Positions 19,201-25,780 of a stretch of 64,000 nt of DNA are shown here, piece by piece (position 1 is the first letter of the stretch; every line of letters begins with the position of its first letter). The DNA is taken from assembly GCA_913060815.1 (NCBI GenBank), contig CAJXSZ010000004.1, forward strand, positions 124,001-188,000. The letters are read 5' to 3'. This DNA comes from an uncultured Sulfitobacter sp. (GTDB lineage: Bacteria > Pseudomonadota > Alphaproteobacteria > Rhodobacterales > Rhodobacteraceae). The notes under the pieces are model-generated. The model ran no database searches. It saw only the letters and a list, made by a program, of their open reading frames with translations, and had not been told where the DNA came from. A program made the translations under genes and the position numbers.

Positions 19201-22134
19201 AACGGTGATCAAAAAGTCGAACGTCTCGCCCACGGCGACCTGAGAAAAGCCGCGATTGCCGATCTCGGCGTCGAACTGCCGTGAGTCGGCGTCAATAATT
19301 TTGTTGATTTCGATAGGTTTGGTCGTGGCAACCGCATCATCCGAAAGAGTGCCGACCACGCGGTTCACGGGTGGATCGGCAGGGGTGCCCTCGAAGGCGT
19401 TGTATTCCGCAATGCTTGCCACATTGGTCATGGAAGAGCTTGGTGAAGTGGTATCGGTCACCAACAAATCATAAGTGATGATGATGATATTCTCGCCGCT
19501 CGTCTCACTAAAGACGGAGGCCGCGCCTTGAAGCGGTCCATCATCGACCAGGACAATGCCCGCGCCGCCCAGATAATCCGCTGCCGTGGCGGGGCTGCCG
19601 TCGGGGCGGGTAAAGGCGATGGCCGCCCCCGTGCCGTCGGTAATGGTAAGGTTGTAACCCGCAGGTCCCGTAGGGATGTCAAAGCCAACGGGAACTGTAT
19701 CTGTTAGGCTGATGTTGAAGGCGCCATTAGGGGCAGATCCCTCGTTCTCGAGGACGACTGCGAAGGTCACAATATCGCCCGCATCTACATCCTCGATATT
19801 TGCGTCCACATTCAAAGGAGCGCCATCCAGTACACCAGAGCTGACAGTGCCGCTAAAGCGGGGACCGGCGGTACCGGGGTCGGTCACCCCGGGCAGCCCT
19901 ACGGGGCCGGTAATAGTAGCACTCGATCCTGCAGTGGTATTGGCGATCACGCCTTTGGTGATGTTCAGGCTCGGCTCGCCGTAGTTGAACTGCGCAATCG
20001 CGATAGAGCTGATTTCTTCACCGAAGGTATTGGATTCAAACGCAGTAGCCTGGTTGGTCAACAACAGCTCGGGCGCAAAAATCGCATCCTCAACGGTGAC
20101 AGTGAACAGGATTTCAATCTTTGCAGCCTGCGGCGTGGGGTTGGTAAATGTGTCGAAATCGAATGTGATTCCGTTGTTGGGGCCGTCGATTGTGATAACG
20201 GGCGCCTGACCCAACAGGTTGGTCGATGTATTTGGCCCGAAGTACGCCTCTCCCGGGGCGGGAGGCGCTGTTCGATCGGCGGGGTTCATCTGCCATGCGG
20301 TGGCGGGGATTACTTCACCCGCGTCAAAAACAAGCTGTGGCAGGTTATCTTCGATGCGGAAATCCTCGAAAGCATCAAGCGGAGCGTTGTAGATGATCGA
20401 GAAGGTGACCTGATCGCCTGCCGCGATCGTTGTATCAGAGCCGGGCGTTGTGTCGCCATTGAGCGCAAAGACGGTTTTTGACTCGATCTCGCCCGTTGCA
20501 ATTCTGACGCTGGAATCGCCTGTGTTAGAGACGATGTCATTGACGATAGTGGGGTCTGCGTTATCGCGCACTGTGCCCGACACGGTTGCCAGATTGCTCA
20601 GCAAGTCACCTTGGTTGATGCTCGGCAGACCGCCTCCGGGATTGTCGTATTCGTCGCGAATAACCGCGCGATAGGTGACTGTGACGATTGTTTGCGCACC
20701 ATCTGCCGTGCCGTCGCCAGCGATATCACCGACAAGCAACCCGTCCGATCCTGCCTGTGCAGCCATTGCCGCACTCAGGTCCCAGCCAAGGGTGGTCACA
20801 CCTGCCGAGGGCGTGTTGTTGGTTACTGTCTCAAAGCCTGCGAGGCTCACGGGGGCGGCCTCGGTCCCGATGTCGCCTGCTTCTTCGGTGACGAAGAATG
20901 CGGCACTGCCTGCCTGATACTGCCAGCCATCGCCCAGCTCATCCGCGATATTGATGTCGCCGAAGGTGAAATAGTCTGAGACCTGAATATCGAGGGTGAA
21001 TTCGTACACGTCCCCCGGTGATGCGCCCGGTGCGTTGTTGTCCTCCACCAGCGCATTGGATTTCTGCACGGCAAGGGTCGAGGCGGTGATGGTGTTTGTT
21101 GCGCTGTCGCTTACGCTTTGCTGCGCATCATCAGGGTCGAGCGGGGTCCAGTCGCCTTCGCCCGTCACGGCATTAACCACGGCGGCAGGGGCGCCAGTCA
21201 CAGGATCATTGGTGGGCCCAGCCGTGTCAGAGGGCGTATTGCTGATGTAATAGTCAAAGCTGACCGTGACCGTGCCTGTGACTGAATCAAAGCTCACGAT
21301 GAGCTGCTCGCCTGGTTGTACCTGATCGCCAACCGTTGGTTCGCTGTCGATTTGCGGGTTCACACCGCCCGAGATGTTCGTCACGCCGAGATAGACAATC
21401 TCGGGGGGAAGGTTGTCGGTCAGCACAAAGTCGTCGAGCGTCTGACCCGGTGCGATGTCGACTGTCATATCATAGGTGTAGACATAGCTGGGGCCAGTCG
21501 CCCCTTCCTCTTGGGGTCCCGAGTTGACTTTGGTGACTTCAAACAGCGATTGGGTGGTCGTCGTGGAGGTCGCCGTCCCGCGGATTGCGGGATCGGTGTC
21601 GGGGTTGTCTTCGGCATCACACCCTAATGCAAAGCCGCCCAAGGTTTCGAATGTGGGAACCTGTGCAAGATCGGCGTTCTCGTCAAAATCAATTAGCACA
21701 TCAATCTCGACAGGCGGGTTACCCTGCGAGAACGAGCCGTAAGGCAGCTCGAAAAACACAATTGTATCGCCTTCATTGCCATTCACGACCAACGGATCGC
21801 CGCTGGCATCGGTGAGAAACGGATGCTCGACCTCGCCCTGCGAGTTGAAAGTGGAGACGGTCGGCGTCAACGGTGTGCCGAGAAAGGTGGCGCTGTCGAA
21901 AGTGGGGCCATCGCCCTCTCCGTCCAGACCCGATGTCGGGATCACAAGCTCGGCATAGGGGACATAGCCTGAGCTGCCACCCGTGTTGTCGAAGGTCAGC
22001 GTGTAGGCGACATCCTGTTCACCCAACTGCACATCGGCGGGCCCGTCAAAAGAGACATCCGCGACGGGGGCCGTTGCGGTACCATCAAGGACAATACGGT
22101 CTTCGAGGGGTTCGAACTTTGGTATCAGTGTCAT
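10249..22134 (-). CDS. Giant DUF11-repeat surface/secreted protein with LEPR-XLL-like N-terminus (3961 aa)
   Basis: This is a single uninterrupted 3961-codon ORF. The N-terminus (PKFEPLEDRIVLDG) resembles the LEPR-XLL motif found at the start of very large bacterial surface proteins; no hydrophobic Sec signal is visible. The body is a chain of DUF11-type beta-sandwich repeats. An anchor of the form VEPxLxIxKxGP recurs nine times about every 290-325 residues, each followed by GPAYD-like and LTNTA-like segments. The last six units alternate between two subtypes. The C-terminus has an Ig-like segment (FTGTAEPGSNVTINLY, GGHWIAIFP) and a tail of about 150 residues without repeats. It is strongly acidic, I see only one cysteine (about residue 171), and no GGxGxD RTX repeats. 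It is probably exported by the flanking HlyD/TolC/M50 system as an adhesin, stalk or matrix protein; that role is inferred. Confidence 0.9.
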   Translation of the reverse strand: MTLIPKFEPLEDRIVLDGTATAPVADVSFDGPADVQLGEQDVAYTLTFDNTGGSSGYVPYAELVIPTSGLDGEGDGPTFDSATFLGTPLTPTVSTFNSQGEVEHPFLTDASGDPLVVNGNEGDTIVFFELPYGSFSQGNPPVEIDVLIDFDENADLAQVPTFETLGGFALGCDAEDNPDTDPAIRGTATSTTTTQSLFEVTKVNSGPQEEGATGPSYVYTYDMTVDIAPGQTLDDFVLTDNLPPEIVYLGVTNISGGVNPQIDSEPTVGDQVQPGEQLIVSFDSVTGTVTVSFDYYISNTPSDTAGPTNDPVTGAPAAVVNAVTGEGDWTPLDPDDAQQSVSDSATNTITASTLAVQKSNALVEDNNAPGASPGDVYEFTLDIQVSDYFTFGDINIADELGDGWQYQAGSAAFFVTEEAGDIGTEAAPVSLAGFETVTNNTPSAGVTTLGWDLSAAMAAQAGSDGLLVGDIAGDGTADGAQTIVTVTYRAVIRDEYDNPGGGLPSINQGDLLSNLATVSGTVRDNADPTIVNDIVSNTGDSSVRIATGEIESKTVFALNGDTTPGSDTTIAAGDQVTFSIIYNAPLDAFEDFRIEDNLPQLVFDAGEVIPATAWQMNPADRTAPPAPGEAYFGPNTSTNLLGQAPVITIDGPNNGITFDFDTFTNPTPQAAKIEILFTVTVEDAIFAPELLLTNQATAFESNTFGEEISSIAIAQFNYGEPSLNITKGVIANTTAGSSATITGPVGLPGVTDPGTAGPRFSGTVSSGVLDGAPLNVDANIEDVDAGDIVTFAVVLENEGSAPNGAFNISLTDTVPVGFDIPTGPAGYNLTITDGTGAAIAFTRPDGSPATAADYLGGAGIVLVDDGPLQGAASVFSETSGENIIIITYDLLVTDTTSPSSSMTNVASIAEYNAFEGTPADPPVNRVVGTLSDDAVATTKPIEINKIIDADSRQFDAEIGNRGFSQVAVGETFDFLITVDVPEGTMFNTVISDRVTNGGLTLVDAEIITMGTNLNSSTGVVQGDTVTAVGNEWSFDLGTLFNSGDNDDTNDQIVIRVSALAADDDVGSAGHFMRNLATIEFQNATGDTISDSDGANARLIEPDLDLTKTASPALVAAGGTVSYEIEIDNPAASLGAPAFDVELNDVLDDQVNLDVGSVVVTRTINGVSTTLTAPADYVQTITLVPGGNDELNITLAQINERETITVSYTGTVVEDVDANTLLENIVGLTFDSTPEDDSALDNDDRDYSLTTSADVRTNSPNMEKEVVDGSSSYAETTGNELGIGETVTYEFTITVPDGATDALVLTDTLPAGMQYISSEIVSIGSDITVDNGAVGAFGTNGGGAATVFDFGNVLDVFDTDADPADPNDQIVVRLTAQVVATGATPANGDDLVNVGTVTFTDGEGDTQTVEDDATVTVVEPDMIIAKSVTPTDPDAGDTVSYAVTATNDGDGPAYDLLISDNVVGPDVVASSATLRIEDENGVVVTPAGVIVPTFDGAGALTAAIDALEAGHVVIIEYDAVVQDTALMSSTLTNTAEITSYDSNPSDVPADEDRDYTGPIATADITTPDASLEKNYLSSSDSNTADESGPTNAQLNVGETVTYELIITVPQGTADITLGDNLPAGLIAQSAEVVSIGDAGTDTSANLVAGETDTTDPTNIVISGTGDQVTFNFGTVVIQGSDDLAATDTQIVVRVTALVDDVAAATAGASLENTATLTLRDPANLGTTLQPPVTASETVDIVEPDLEIDKTGPVGADPGEVIEYQIVVTNTGDGPAYDVVIEDPFTDPNLLYQTGLTVVPAGGTLVELGGATPNGFTLSGLTLLPGETVTLTFDVQINPAAPEAQTFINDAEVTFDSVDGAGGRVGTDSDDHRIATVPFIEKTPISSSFAETDSTLGSDPFDLSIGEEVTYSYTITLPEIGLDSVTVVDTLPAGMEFVSATFIEANGTGHDGTFDVVQVGNVISIDFGAMVNPSDGSIGTDDEMVFELVARVTELTNAGDPPLTNSIDLDVTPTLGTPFATQAATADVRVVEPEVAIDKTGPAALDPGGPAGLFTITVTNDGVTGAAGPAYDIDITDLMDAGLTLDQTSLVFADQNGNPLTTDGAPVTSASGFTAEFSVLDVGDSIVITYRASLDAGSAALTEFGNDASADFHSAPEDLLGEDGMPVARDYTPVTDDHDLWSNATLDKTAQSTGLTETPENADSDGALDLTIGETVTYALTITLPEIAMDSLVLRDTLPAGLSFVSAEVSALGAEITVDGGTDLTAINAAATPATAGQDMTITLLNVVNADVGGITADDTITILVTARVDDLAAVTGALPANSQLTNEAGLTITPAGADAFSEITDTATVEVVEPALTIEKEGNIAVNPGDPVDYVITVTNDGSGPAFDLIVEDTLGNPFLSLQTGTVQILLDTDGDGTDEDITGSVAVIETATGFRFELDDTATGLPFALDPGETLTVNYTATLSLAAPEAQTFLNTATVDYDSLPGDPVDENGNPVPDRDYTADDGHSVATVPFLTKTPTASSFGETDSINGSDPFNLAIGEEVTFTYELFLPEIPMRSVVFEDNLPDGLEFVSFTADYTLTDLTALDGSALGQPTLTEVSTTQFLLDFGGINNPEDANPPTIGPDDVILVTVVARVGDDGLASAGDTLTNNAALEVTPSTGPLLDRAEASADVRIVEPELDIAKTGPVAINPGERGDYQITLVNSGPDVTPSATGPAYDVEIEDVMPAGLALVPSTLNITLNGVAYTPAAGELVTAVTGFTLNFDVLLPDDEVVISYSAELDATSQPLTPFTNTVSAAYDSAPGDPPLDADGNPTEQTYTPAVAEHTLATLPTLEKTTIASGFSETAEDADGDDIRDLQIGETVTYELVLTLPEIAMDTVAFTDSLPDGLAFVSAQISAIGSTIAVDGSTDLAAINAANMVSVAGQDLSLTLADVLNSGTDGTGLRADDAIVLQIVARVEDIANNVDGAELTNSAGLIVDPAGPDGPLFEVTDETTIEIVEPDLTIEKTGEVAGDAGGAPLEYSIAIENTGTGTAFDVIVSDPHENPHLTYEDGSVQVFLNGVLVAPQPIVFSPVPDGTDGFEIVIDALAPDDILRVDYTARIDADAPAAATFENTASVDYFSTPEPTPEERSYGADDTHTVTGSPGLEKTAFTSSFPDTPSEQGDSPFELGIGETVTYRYVLTLPELALDSVVLTDNLPAGLEFISAQIVDVNGTGASGTLSTSVDAGNANLLTFDFGAMTNASDGSIGADDDLIFEVTARVLADGSANAGDVLTNTASLAVDPDGDDPFEPIEAAADVSIVEPELQIAKIGPDAIDPGDTASYGIFVANTGNPNGAGPAYDVAVTDALPAGMTLDAASLEFNLGGEFVTPTSLVTTDSGFTAEFGLLPADAFLVITYDATLSAGSAPLTSFINTATAEYDGAPGDLPGRVYDPVSDTHVLSTGPTLEKSALSTGFDETPEDGDGDGILGATIGETVTYSITLTLPEIPMDRVVISDTLPDGLTFISGEITSIGSEISINGDLSLVDAGQVLTLTLTDVINAYVDGTITTDQDAIVISVTARVDDIATNTSGAELTNTASLSVTPIGADPLDQVIDTATVEVIEPNVSVVKTASDISPMLGDTFSYTFTVTNAADATSPAFNTVLVDNFPFEMTLTGNFTLSDPALGTVSPTSVAGGTQLLVTIPVLQPGQSFTITAEVELGFLSDVLQGLENTASVSTNSTPIENDPNGRDYGALDTAIIVAQPVPTDDDGPRTNAIDGIDDARFLPVILIDPIFTGTAEPGSNVTINLYRQDGSLDYVRNIVADMGGHWIAIFPRVEFTEVYDDFNEEYRGSVLFDAPIRTIDTERNDTMNYERDARTSVIGTQLIDGAYTLGVSADRPSTLPQDAGMFNTRTFFAPAHIGEIYGNDDVLKVDEIFQNIAFRTVEDMYQSSADPLGASLNRFNYEFLSAQTAVPGSQ
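11700..16500 (-). repeat. Alternating A-B-A-B-A-B super-repeat in the giant protein
   Basis: Six consecutive units of roughly 0.9-1.0 kb alternate in type. Type A opens with SSFxETxSxxGxxPFxLxIGE (near 16.5, 14.5 and 12.6 kb). Type B opens with an SGF/TGF segment, then ETPExxDxDG and xxIGETVTY (near 15.5, 13.6 and 11.7 kb), and carries an extra IGSEI/LTLTDVLN-like stretch. A two-unit block of about 1.9 kb therefore appears three times, which suggests growth by duplication of paired units. Identity between copies is limited, so the expansion is not recent. Confidence 0.7.
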
Positions 22135-22196
22135 GCCGTACCTTAATGGCGTCTACGCAAATCTCGCCAATCGTTATATTTTATCAACTCGTTATG

Positions 22197-22214
22197 AGCG
22201 CCCAGACCGGGCGC
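22197..22214. terminator. Hairpin just after tolC-like gene
   Basis: GCGCCC and GGGCGC pair across a five-base loop, directly after the tolC-like stop codon and about 65 bases before the giant gene. A T-rich tract follows on the + strand only. On the minus strand it may reduce read-through or protect the mRNA end rather than terminate fully. Confidence 0.4.
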
Positions 22215-24137
22215 TTATTGTTTTTGCAGCTTATACGTCGGCTGGCCGCGCACATCATCGGTCAGCGCAGGCTTGAAGCCCCAGCGTTGCAGCAAGACGC
22301 CGCGCGCACGGGCCAGATTGGCCGCAGCAATTTCGCGGGTGGCGCGGGCCGTGGCCACGGATTGTTCGTTAAGCTGCACACGCTCGTAGGAATCAAGCAG
22401 GGCGGACAGCACCGCGATGCCCTGATCTGGACCCACACCGTCGTTCCAGCGGTTGCGCAGGGTGTTGAGGTCGCGCTGGGCGGCCTGCTGGGCGCTGCGT
22501 TGGGCCTTAAGATCCTGTGTCGCGATGATGTATTCGTTGGCCGACACATCAACTTCGGCCAGAATGGTGGCGATCACAGACAGAACCTGACGCTCCTGCT
22601 GCACTGTCTCGAGGCGGCGGCGCTTGTAGCGCGCGTCCCGCTCGTCAAAGCCGAGGGGGACCGAAAACTTCAGACCCATCAGATTGCCTGACTGGCGGCG
22701 GCTGTCGCGGAAAGCGCCGCTCAGATCCGTCCCGTCGGAGCCGCCCGACAGCGAGGCTTCAAGCACCAGATCAAGCTCAGGCAAGCTTTCGTTGGCGGCC
22801 ATGCCCTCGCGCAGGAGCGCTGCTTCATACTGCAAAATCGCCTGCTGAAGCTCGGGGCGGTTCACGAAAATCTCTTCAATGGTGTCGTTGGTGGACAATA
22901 CGCTGAGCGCGCCGTTTGGCGCGGACGCGGGCAGGAATTCCATGTCACCCGGGGTAAAGCCCGGCGCATTGACGAGGGCGGCCAGACGGAACTCCGCATT
23001 GTCGACGGCGGCTTTGGCGCGGACTGAATCAGCGTGCCAGCGTGCGGCCAGAGCGCCTGCGCGATTGATCAGCACGGGATCGGCGTCAATATCTGCACGG
23101 CTGCGCACTTGCGAGGAGAGGCGGTTGCCGTGGCCCGCAAGGTGGGATTTCTGGATGAACACGGCGCGCGCGACATAAAGGTTCCAATAGGCGCGCTCTG
23201 TCTCGAGGAGATGCGCCTCGGCTTGGCGGCGGAACTCTTCCACAGCAATCTGCGTGTCCATGTTGGCGATGCGGCGCGGGGAGTCGTTGTGCCCTGTGCC
23301 AGATCCGCGCAAGAGCGGCTGAACGAGCGAGATAGTCGTGCGCGCCTCTGACTGCTCACCGGGTATAAAGGCGGTGCGGTTCGTGTCGGTTGTGGTGAAG
23401 CGCTGGGACACAGCAATCTCGCCGCCTGTGATCAGACGGGAGCGCACGCCGAATTCGGCCTCTTGCTCACGCGTGATAGCGCGCGCGGCACCCGCAGCGA
23501 TGGCGGGGCTGGTCGCGCGGTCATTCTCACGGCTTGTGCTGATCTCGGCGAAGAATTCGGGCACAAAGCGGCCTTTCGCTTCTTGGATAGCGGTGCCACG
23601 GATGGCAGGCAGATCGCCAAAGGCTGCAATCTGGTTGGAGTGTTTGACGGTGTCATGCACGATCTGCGGCAGTGACATGGCGCGGTTACGCTCGCCGGGT
23701 GTGAGATCGGTCTTGTGGATCGAATTGGTCCACCATTCGCCCGCACTCGACGGAGCGCGTGTTTTTGCGGCCGCACGCACTTTTCCAAGGGAGACGCCTG
23801 TGCCGCGGTTTTGCGCCTCGACCAGCGCATAGCGGCCCAGGGCACGGCGCAGATACACGGCGCGCAGGCCGGAGTTGCGGAACCCTTTGTAGGTGATCGT
23901 ATCGATGGGCCATTCCGACACATCTGACCCGCGTGTGACCCTGAATTCGTCCACACGTGCGCGGGCTTCTTCTTCGGTGAGGTTCTCACCCGCGGCTTGG
24001 GCGTCTGTCTGTTCTTTTACGCTAGGGGAAAAGCCGCGCGGCAAGGGAAGATCACCAAGTCCGGGCTGCAAGGAAGGCTCCGCGCATGCTGTCAAAAGCA
24101 CAAGCGCACTGGTTACAAGACAAAGTTGTTTACGCAT
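22215..24137 (-). CDS. TolC-like outer-membrane lipoprotein channel
   Basis: This 640-residue protein begins with a lipoprotein signal (LVLLTAC, lipobox cysteine at residue 18). About 150 residues with no clear relatives follow. The outer-membrane-factor repeats come next: long alanine/glutamine/glutamate-rich helices, ERAYWNLYVAR, NRPELQQAILQYEAALLREG, LPELDLVLEASLSG and SVPLGFDERDARYKRR, ending ATREIAAANLARARGVLLQRWGF. This is longer than the usual 430-500 residues because of the N-terminal extension. The giant protein is encoded next on the same strand, and HlyD-type adaptors are encoded opposite, so this is the likely exit duct of the same apparatus. RBS GGGGA lies eight bases before the ATG. 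Confidence 0.92.
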   Translation of the reverse strand: MRKQLCLVTSALVLLTACAEPSLQPGLGDLPLPRGFSPSVKEQTDAQAAGENLTEEEARARVDEFRVTRGSDVSEWPIDTITYKGFRNSGLRAVYLRRALGRYALVEAQNRGTGVSLGKVRAAAKTRAPSSAGEWWTNSIHKTDLTPGERNRAMSLPQIVHDTVKHSNQIAAFGDLPAIRGTAIQEAKGRFVPEFFAEISTSRENDRATSPAIAAGAARAITREQEAEFGVRSRLITGGEIAVSQRFTTTDTNRTAFIPGEQSEARTTISLVQPLLRGSGTGHNDSPRRIANMDTQIAVEEFRRQAEAHLLETERAYWNLYVARAVFIQKSHLAGHGNRLSSQVRSRADIDADPVLINRAGALAARWHADSVRAKAAVDNAEFRLAALVNAPGFTPGDMEFLPASAPNGALSVLSTNDTIEEIFVNRPELQQAILQYEAALLREGMAANESLPELDLVLEASLSGGSDGTDLSGAFRDSRRQSGNLMGLKFSVPLGFDERDARYKRRRLETVQQERQVLSVIATILAEVDVSANEYIIATQDLKAQRSAQQAAQRDLNTLRNRWNDGVGPDQGIAVLSALLDSYERVQLNEQSVATARATREIAAANLARARGVLLQRWGFKPALTDDVRGQPTYKLQKQ

Positions 24138-24389
24138 TAACGAATCCCCAAACGGTCAAGACGGACGGATCAAACCTGTTAGCATTTTGTTTAATGGTCC
24201 GTGCGTGTGAGGCGGTAGGGGAAAAATAACATTTTTCTACTGTTTCTTACTTACGCGCTAGAGTTGTTGGTCAAATGCAACATTTGTTCGGTTTTAAGCA
24301 AAAAATCGCCATATGAGCGGACATGTTTTTTGACGTTTTACGCCTTTAATGGTTCACCTTCACTAACTGGGGTAGTGAAAGTTGAGAGT
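24138..24389. promoter_or_regulatory. Divergent control region tolC-like / BamA-like with two inverted repeats
   Basis: This 252-base AT-rich gap separates two divergent genes. It holds CAAATG-caa-CATTTG (24272-24286), a perfect six-base-arm palindrome well placed as an operator, and TTCACTA-N7-TAGTGAA (24359-24379), perfect seven-base arms just before the BamA-like start, which could be an operator or an RNA hairpin near the ribosome site. I cannot assign -10/-35 boxes with confidence. Confidence 0.45.
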
Positions 24390-25745
24390 ATGAAGTTCGG
24401 TCGAAAGCACATCGGTGCATGTTCTGGCGTAGCGTTCTTCGTGTCGACGCTTTCCGCTCCGCTTTTGGCGCAAGACATTGCGCCGCGGGTTTTCAATACA
24501 ATCGAAGTTCAGGGCAATTCGCGGTTCAGCGAGGGTGATATCCTTGCGACTTCGGGGCTCGAGACCGGTGTTCCGCTGGGGGAGCAAGAGCTTAGAGCGG
24601 CCGTGGACGCGCTGGATTACACGGCTGAATTCGATGACATCGTCATCACGTCACAGGGGGACGTCCTGACGATTGTGGTGGATGAGACGCCGAACTATTC
24701 GGGCGGCCTGACGTTCGGCGCGGGATATGACACGGATCGCGGCGGCTTTGCCTCCATCGGGCTGGCGCTGAGCAATCTGACCGAGGGCGGGCTGCAACTG
24801 CGCAGTGATCTTATTTATGCCGAAGACCAGCAGACGCTGCAATTTGACACCCGTTCCAGAAATTTCTGGGGCGAGGGCGTGCGCGGCGGTGTGCGGGGAG
24901 ATTTCGGGCGGTTCAAATACGACAATGTGACCTATAACTTCGATGATTTCTCCATCGAGCCTTATGTGACATTCGATCTTGCCGAAAAGGCAGCCGTGGA
25001 GCTGCGCTATACGCTCGCTTCGACGGATATCTATAACGTGTCGGATACGACTTCCCCGATTATTGCGGCCGAGGCGGGGCGCCAGACCAGCTCTGGCATC
25101 GGTATCAGTTTCGGAAGCAGCGCGTCAAAGATCGGCAACACGCCTGATTTTCTGGATGATTGGGCGTTCCGGTTTGATCAGGATTTCACCGGATTGGGCG
25201 GCGACACAAAGCTGGCGATTTCTCAGCTGAGCCTGTCAGGCCGCAAGGATTTGGGGCAAAACGGGTTCGCCTTGCGCACGCGGATCGAAGGCGGCGCAGT
25301 GGTCGGCATGGGCGATAACAACGATCCACGCGCGAGCGATCGGTTCTCACTGGGTGGGGCAAGGTTGCGCGGGTTCGAGCGCGGCACCATCGCGCCCACA
25401 GACTTCTGCGCAGGATGCGGGGCAGACGGGGCGGACCGCACGACGATCCTTGGTGGTAACTACTTTTTCGTGGCACGCACCGATTTGTTGGTGCCGCTCT
25501 TCCCTGCCAACCCGTCGCTTGAGACATTTGTCTTTTACGATGCGGGCTCGGCTTGGGATATCAGCACGGATGTAGCGCCCGAGGGGGTGTTGAACGACGG
25601 CATCGAATGGCGCTCCTCTGCGGGGGTGGGCGTGTCTTTTGACACCGATCTCGGCAAGTTCGAGGCTTACTATGCGCCCTTCACCGATGGTGTTGAAACC
25701 GACGTAAGCCAAGAGTTCGGCCTGACCTTCCGCACGAACTTCTAA
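24390..25745 (+). CDS. BamA/Omp85-like outer-membrane barrel with one POTRA domain
   Basis: This 451-residue protein has a signal peptide (ending LSAPLLAQ), one POTRA-like domain (about residues 34-110: RVFNTIEVQGNSRFSEGDIL through VVDET), and a beta-barrel of surface-antigen type starting GGLTFGAGYD. The conserved L6 loop motif of the superfamily is present as GGARLRGF (L326-F329). The last residue is phenylalanine, as in typical barrel proteins. One POTRA and small size set it apart from BamA (five POTRA) and TamA (three). I started at the ATG at 24390; a longer frame from 24264 has no RBS and would bury the signal peptide. It diverges from the tolC-like gene and may help place or anchor the giant protein. 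Confidence 0.88.
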   Translation: MKFGRKHIGACSGVAFFVSTLSAPLLAQDIAPRVFNTIEVQGNSRFSEGDILATSGLETGVPLGEQELRAAVDALDYTAEFDDIVITSQGDVLTIVVDETPNYSGGLTFGAGYDTDRGGFASIGLALSNLTEGGLQLRSDLIYAEDQQTLQFDTRSRNFWGEGVRGGVRGDFGRFKYDNVTYNFDDFSIEPYVTFDLAEKAAVELRYTLASTDIYNVSDTTSPIIAAEAGRQTSSGIGISFGSSASKIGNTPDFLDDWAFRFDQDFTGLGGDTKLAISQLSLSGRKDLGQNGFALRTRIEGGAVVGMGDNNDPRASDRFSLGGARLRGFERGTIAPTDFCAGCGADGADRTTILGGNYFFVARTDLLVPLFPANPSLETFVFYDAGSAWDISTDVAPEGVLNDGIEWRSSAGVGVSFDTDLGKFEAYYAPFTDGVETDVSQEFGLTFRTNF

Positions 25746-25780
25746 GGCGGTCCGGGCCTGCGTAGTCACCTGAGGTATTG

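Noticed and set aside
10249..22134. RTX (GGxGxD) repeats or a classical type I secretion signal in the giant protein
   Set aside because: I looked for glycine/aspartate nonapeptides along the protein and found none.
4956..25745. An ABC or RND pump gene within the secretion locus
   Set aside because: No Walker A/LSGG signature and no large RND-type protein is encoded here; the only ABC ATPase in the window is in the purine operon.
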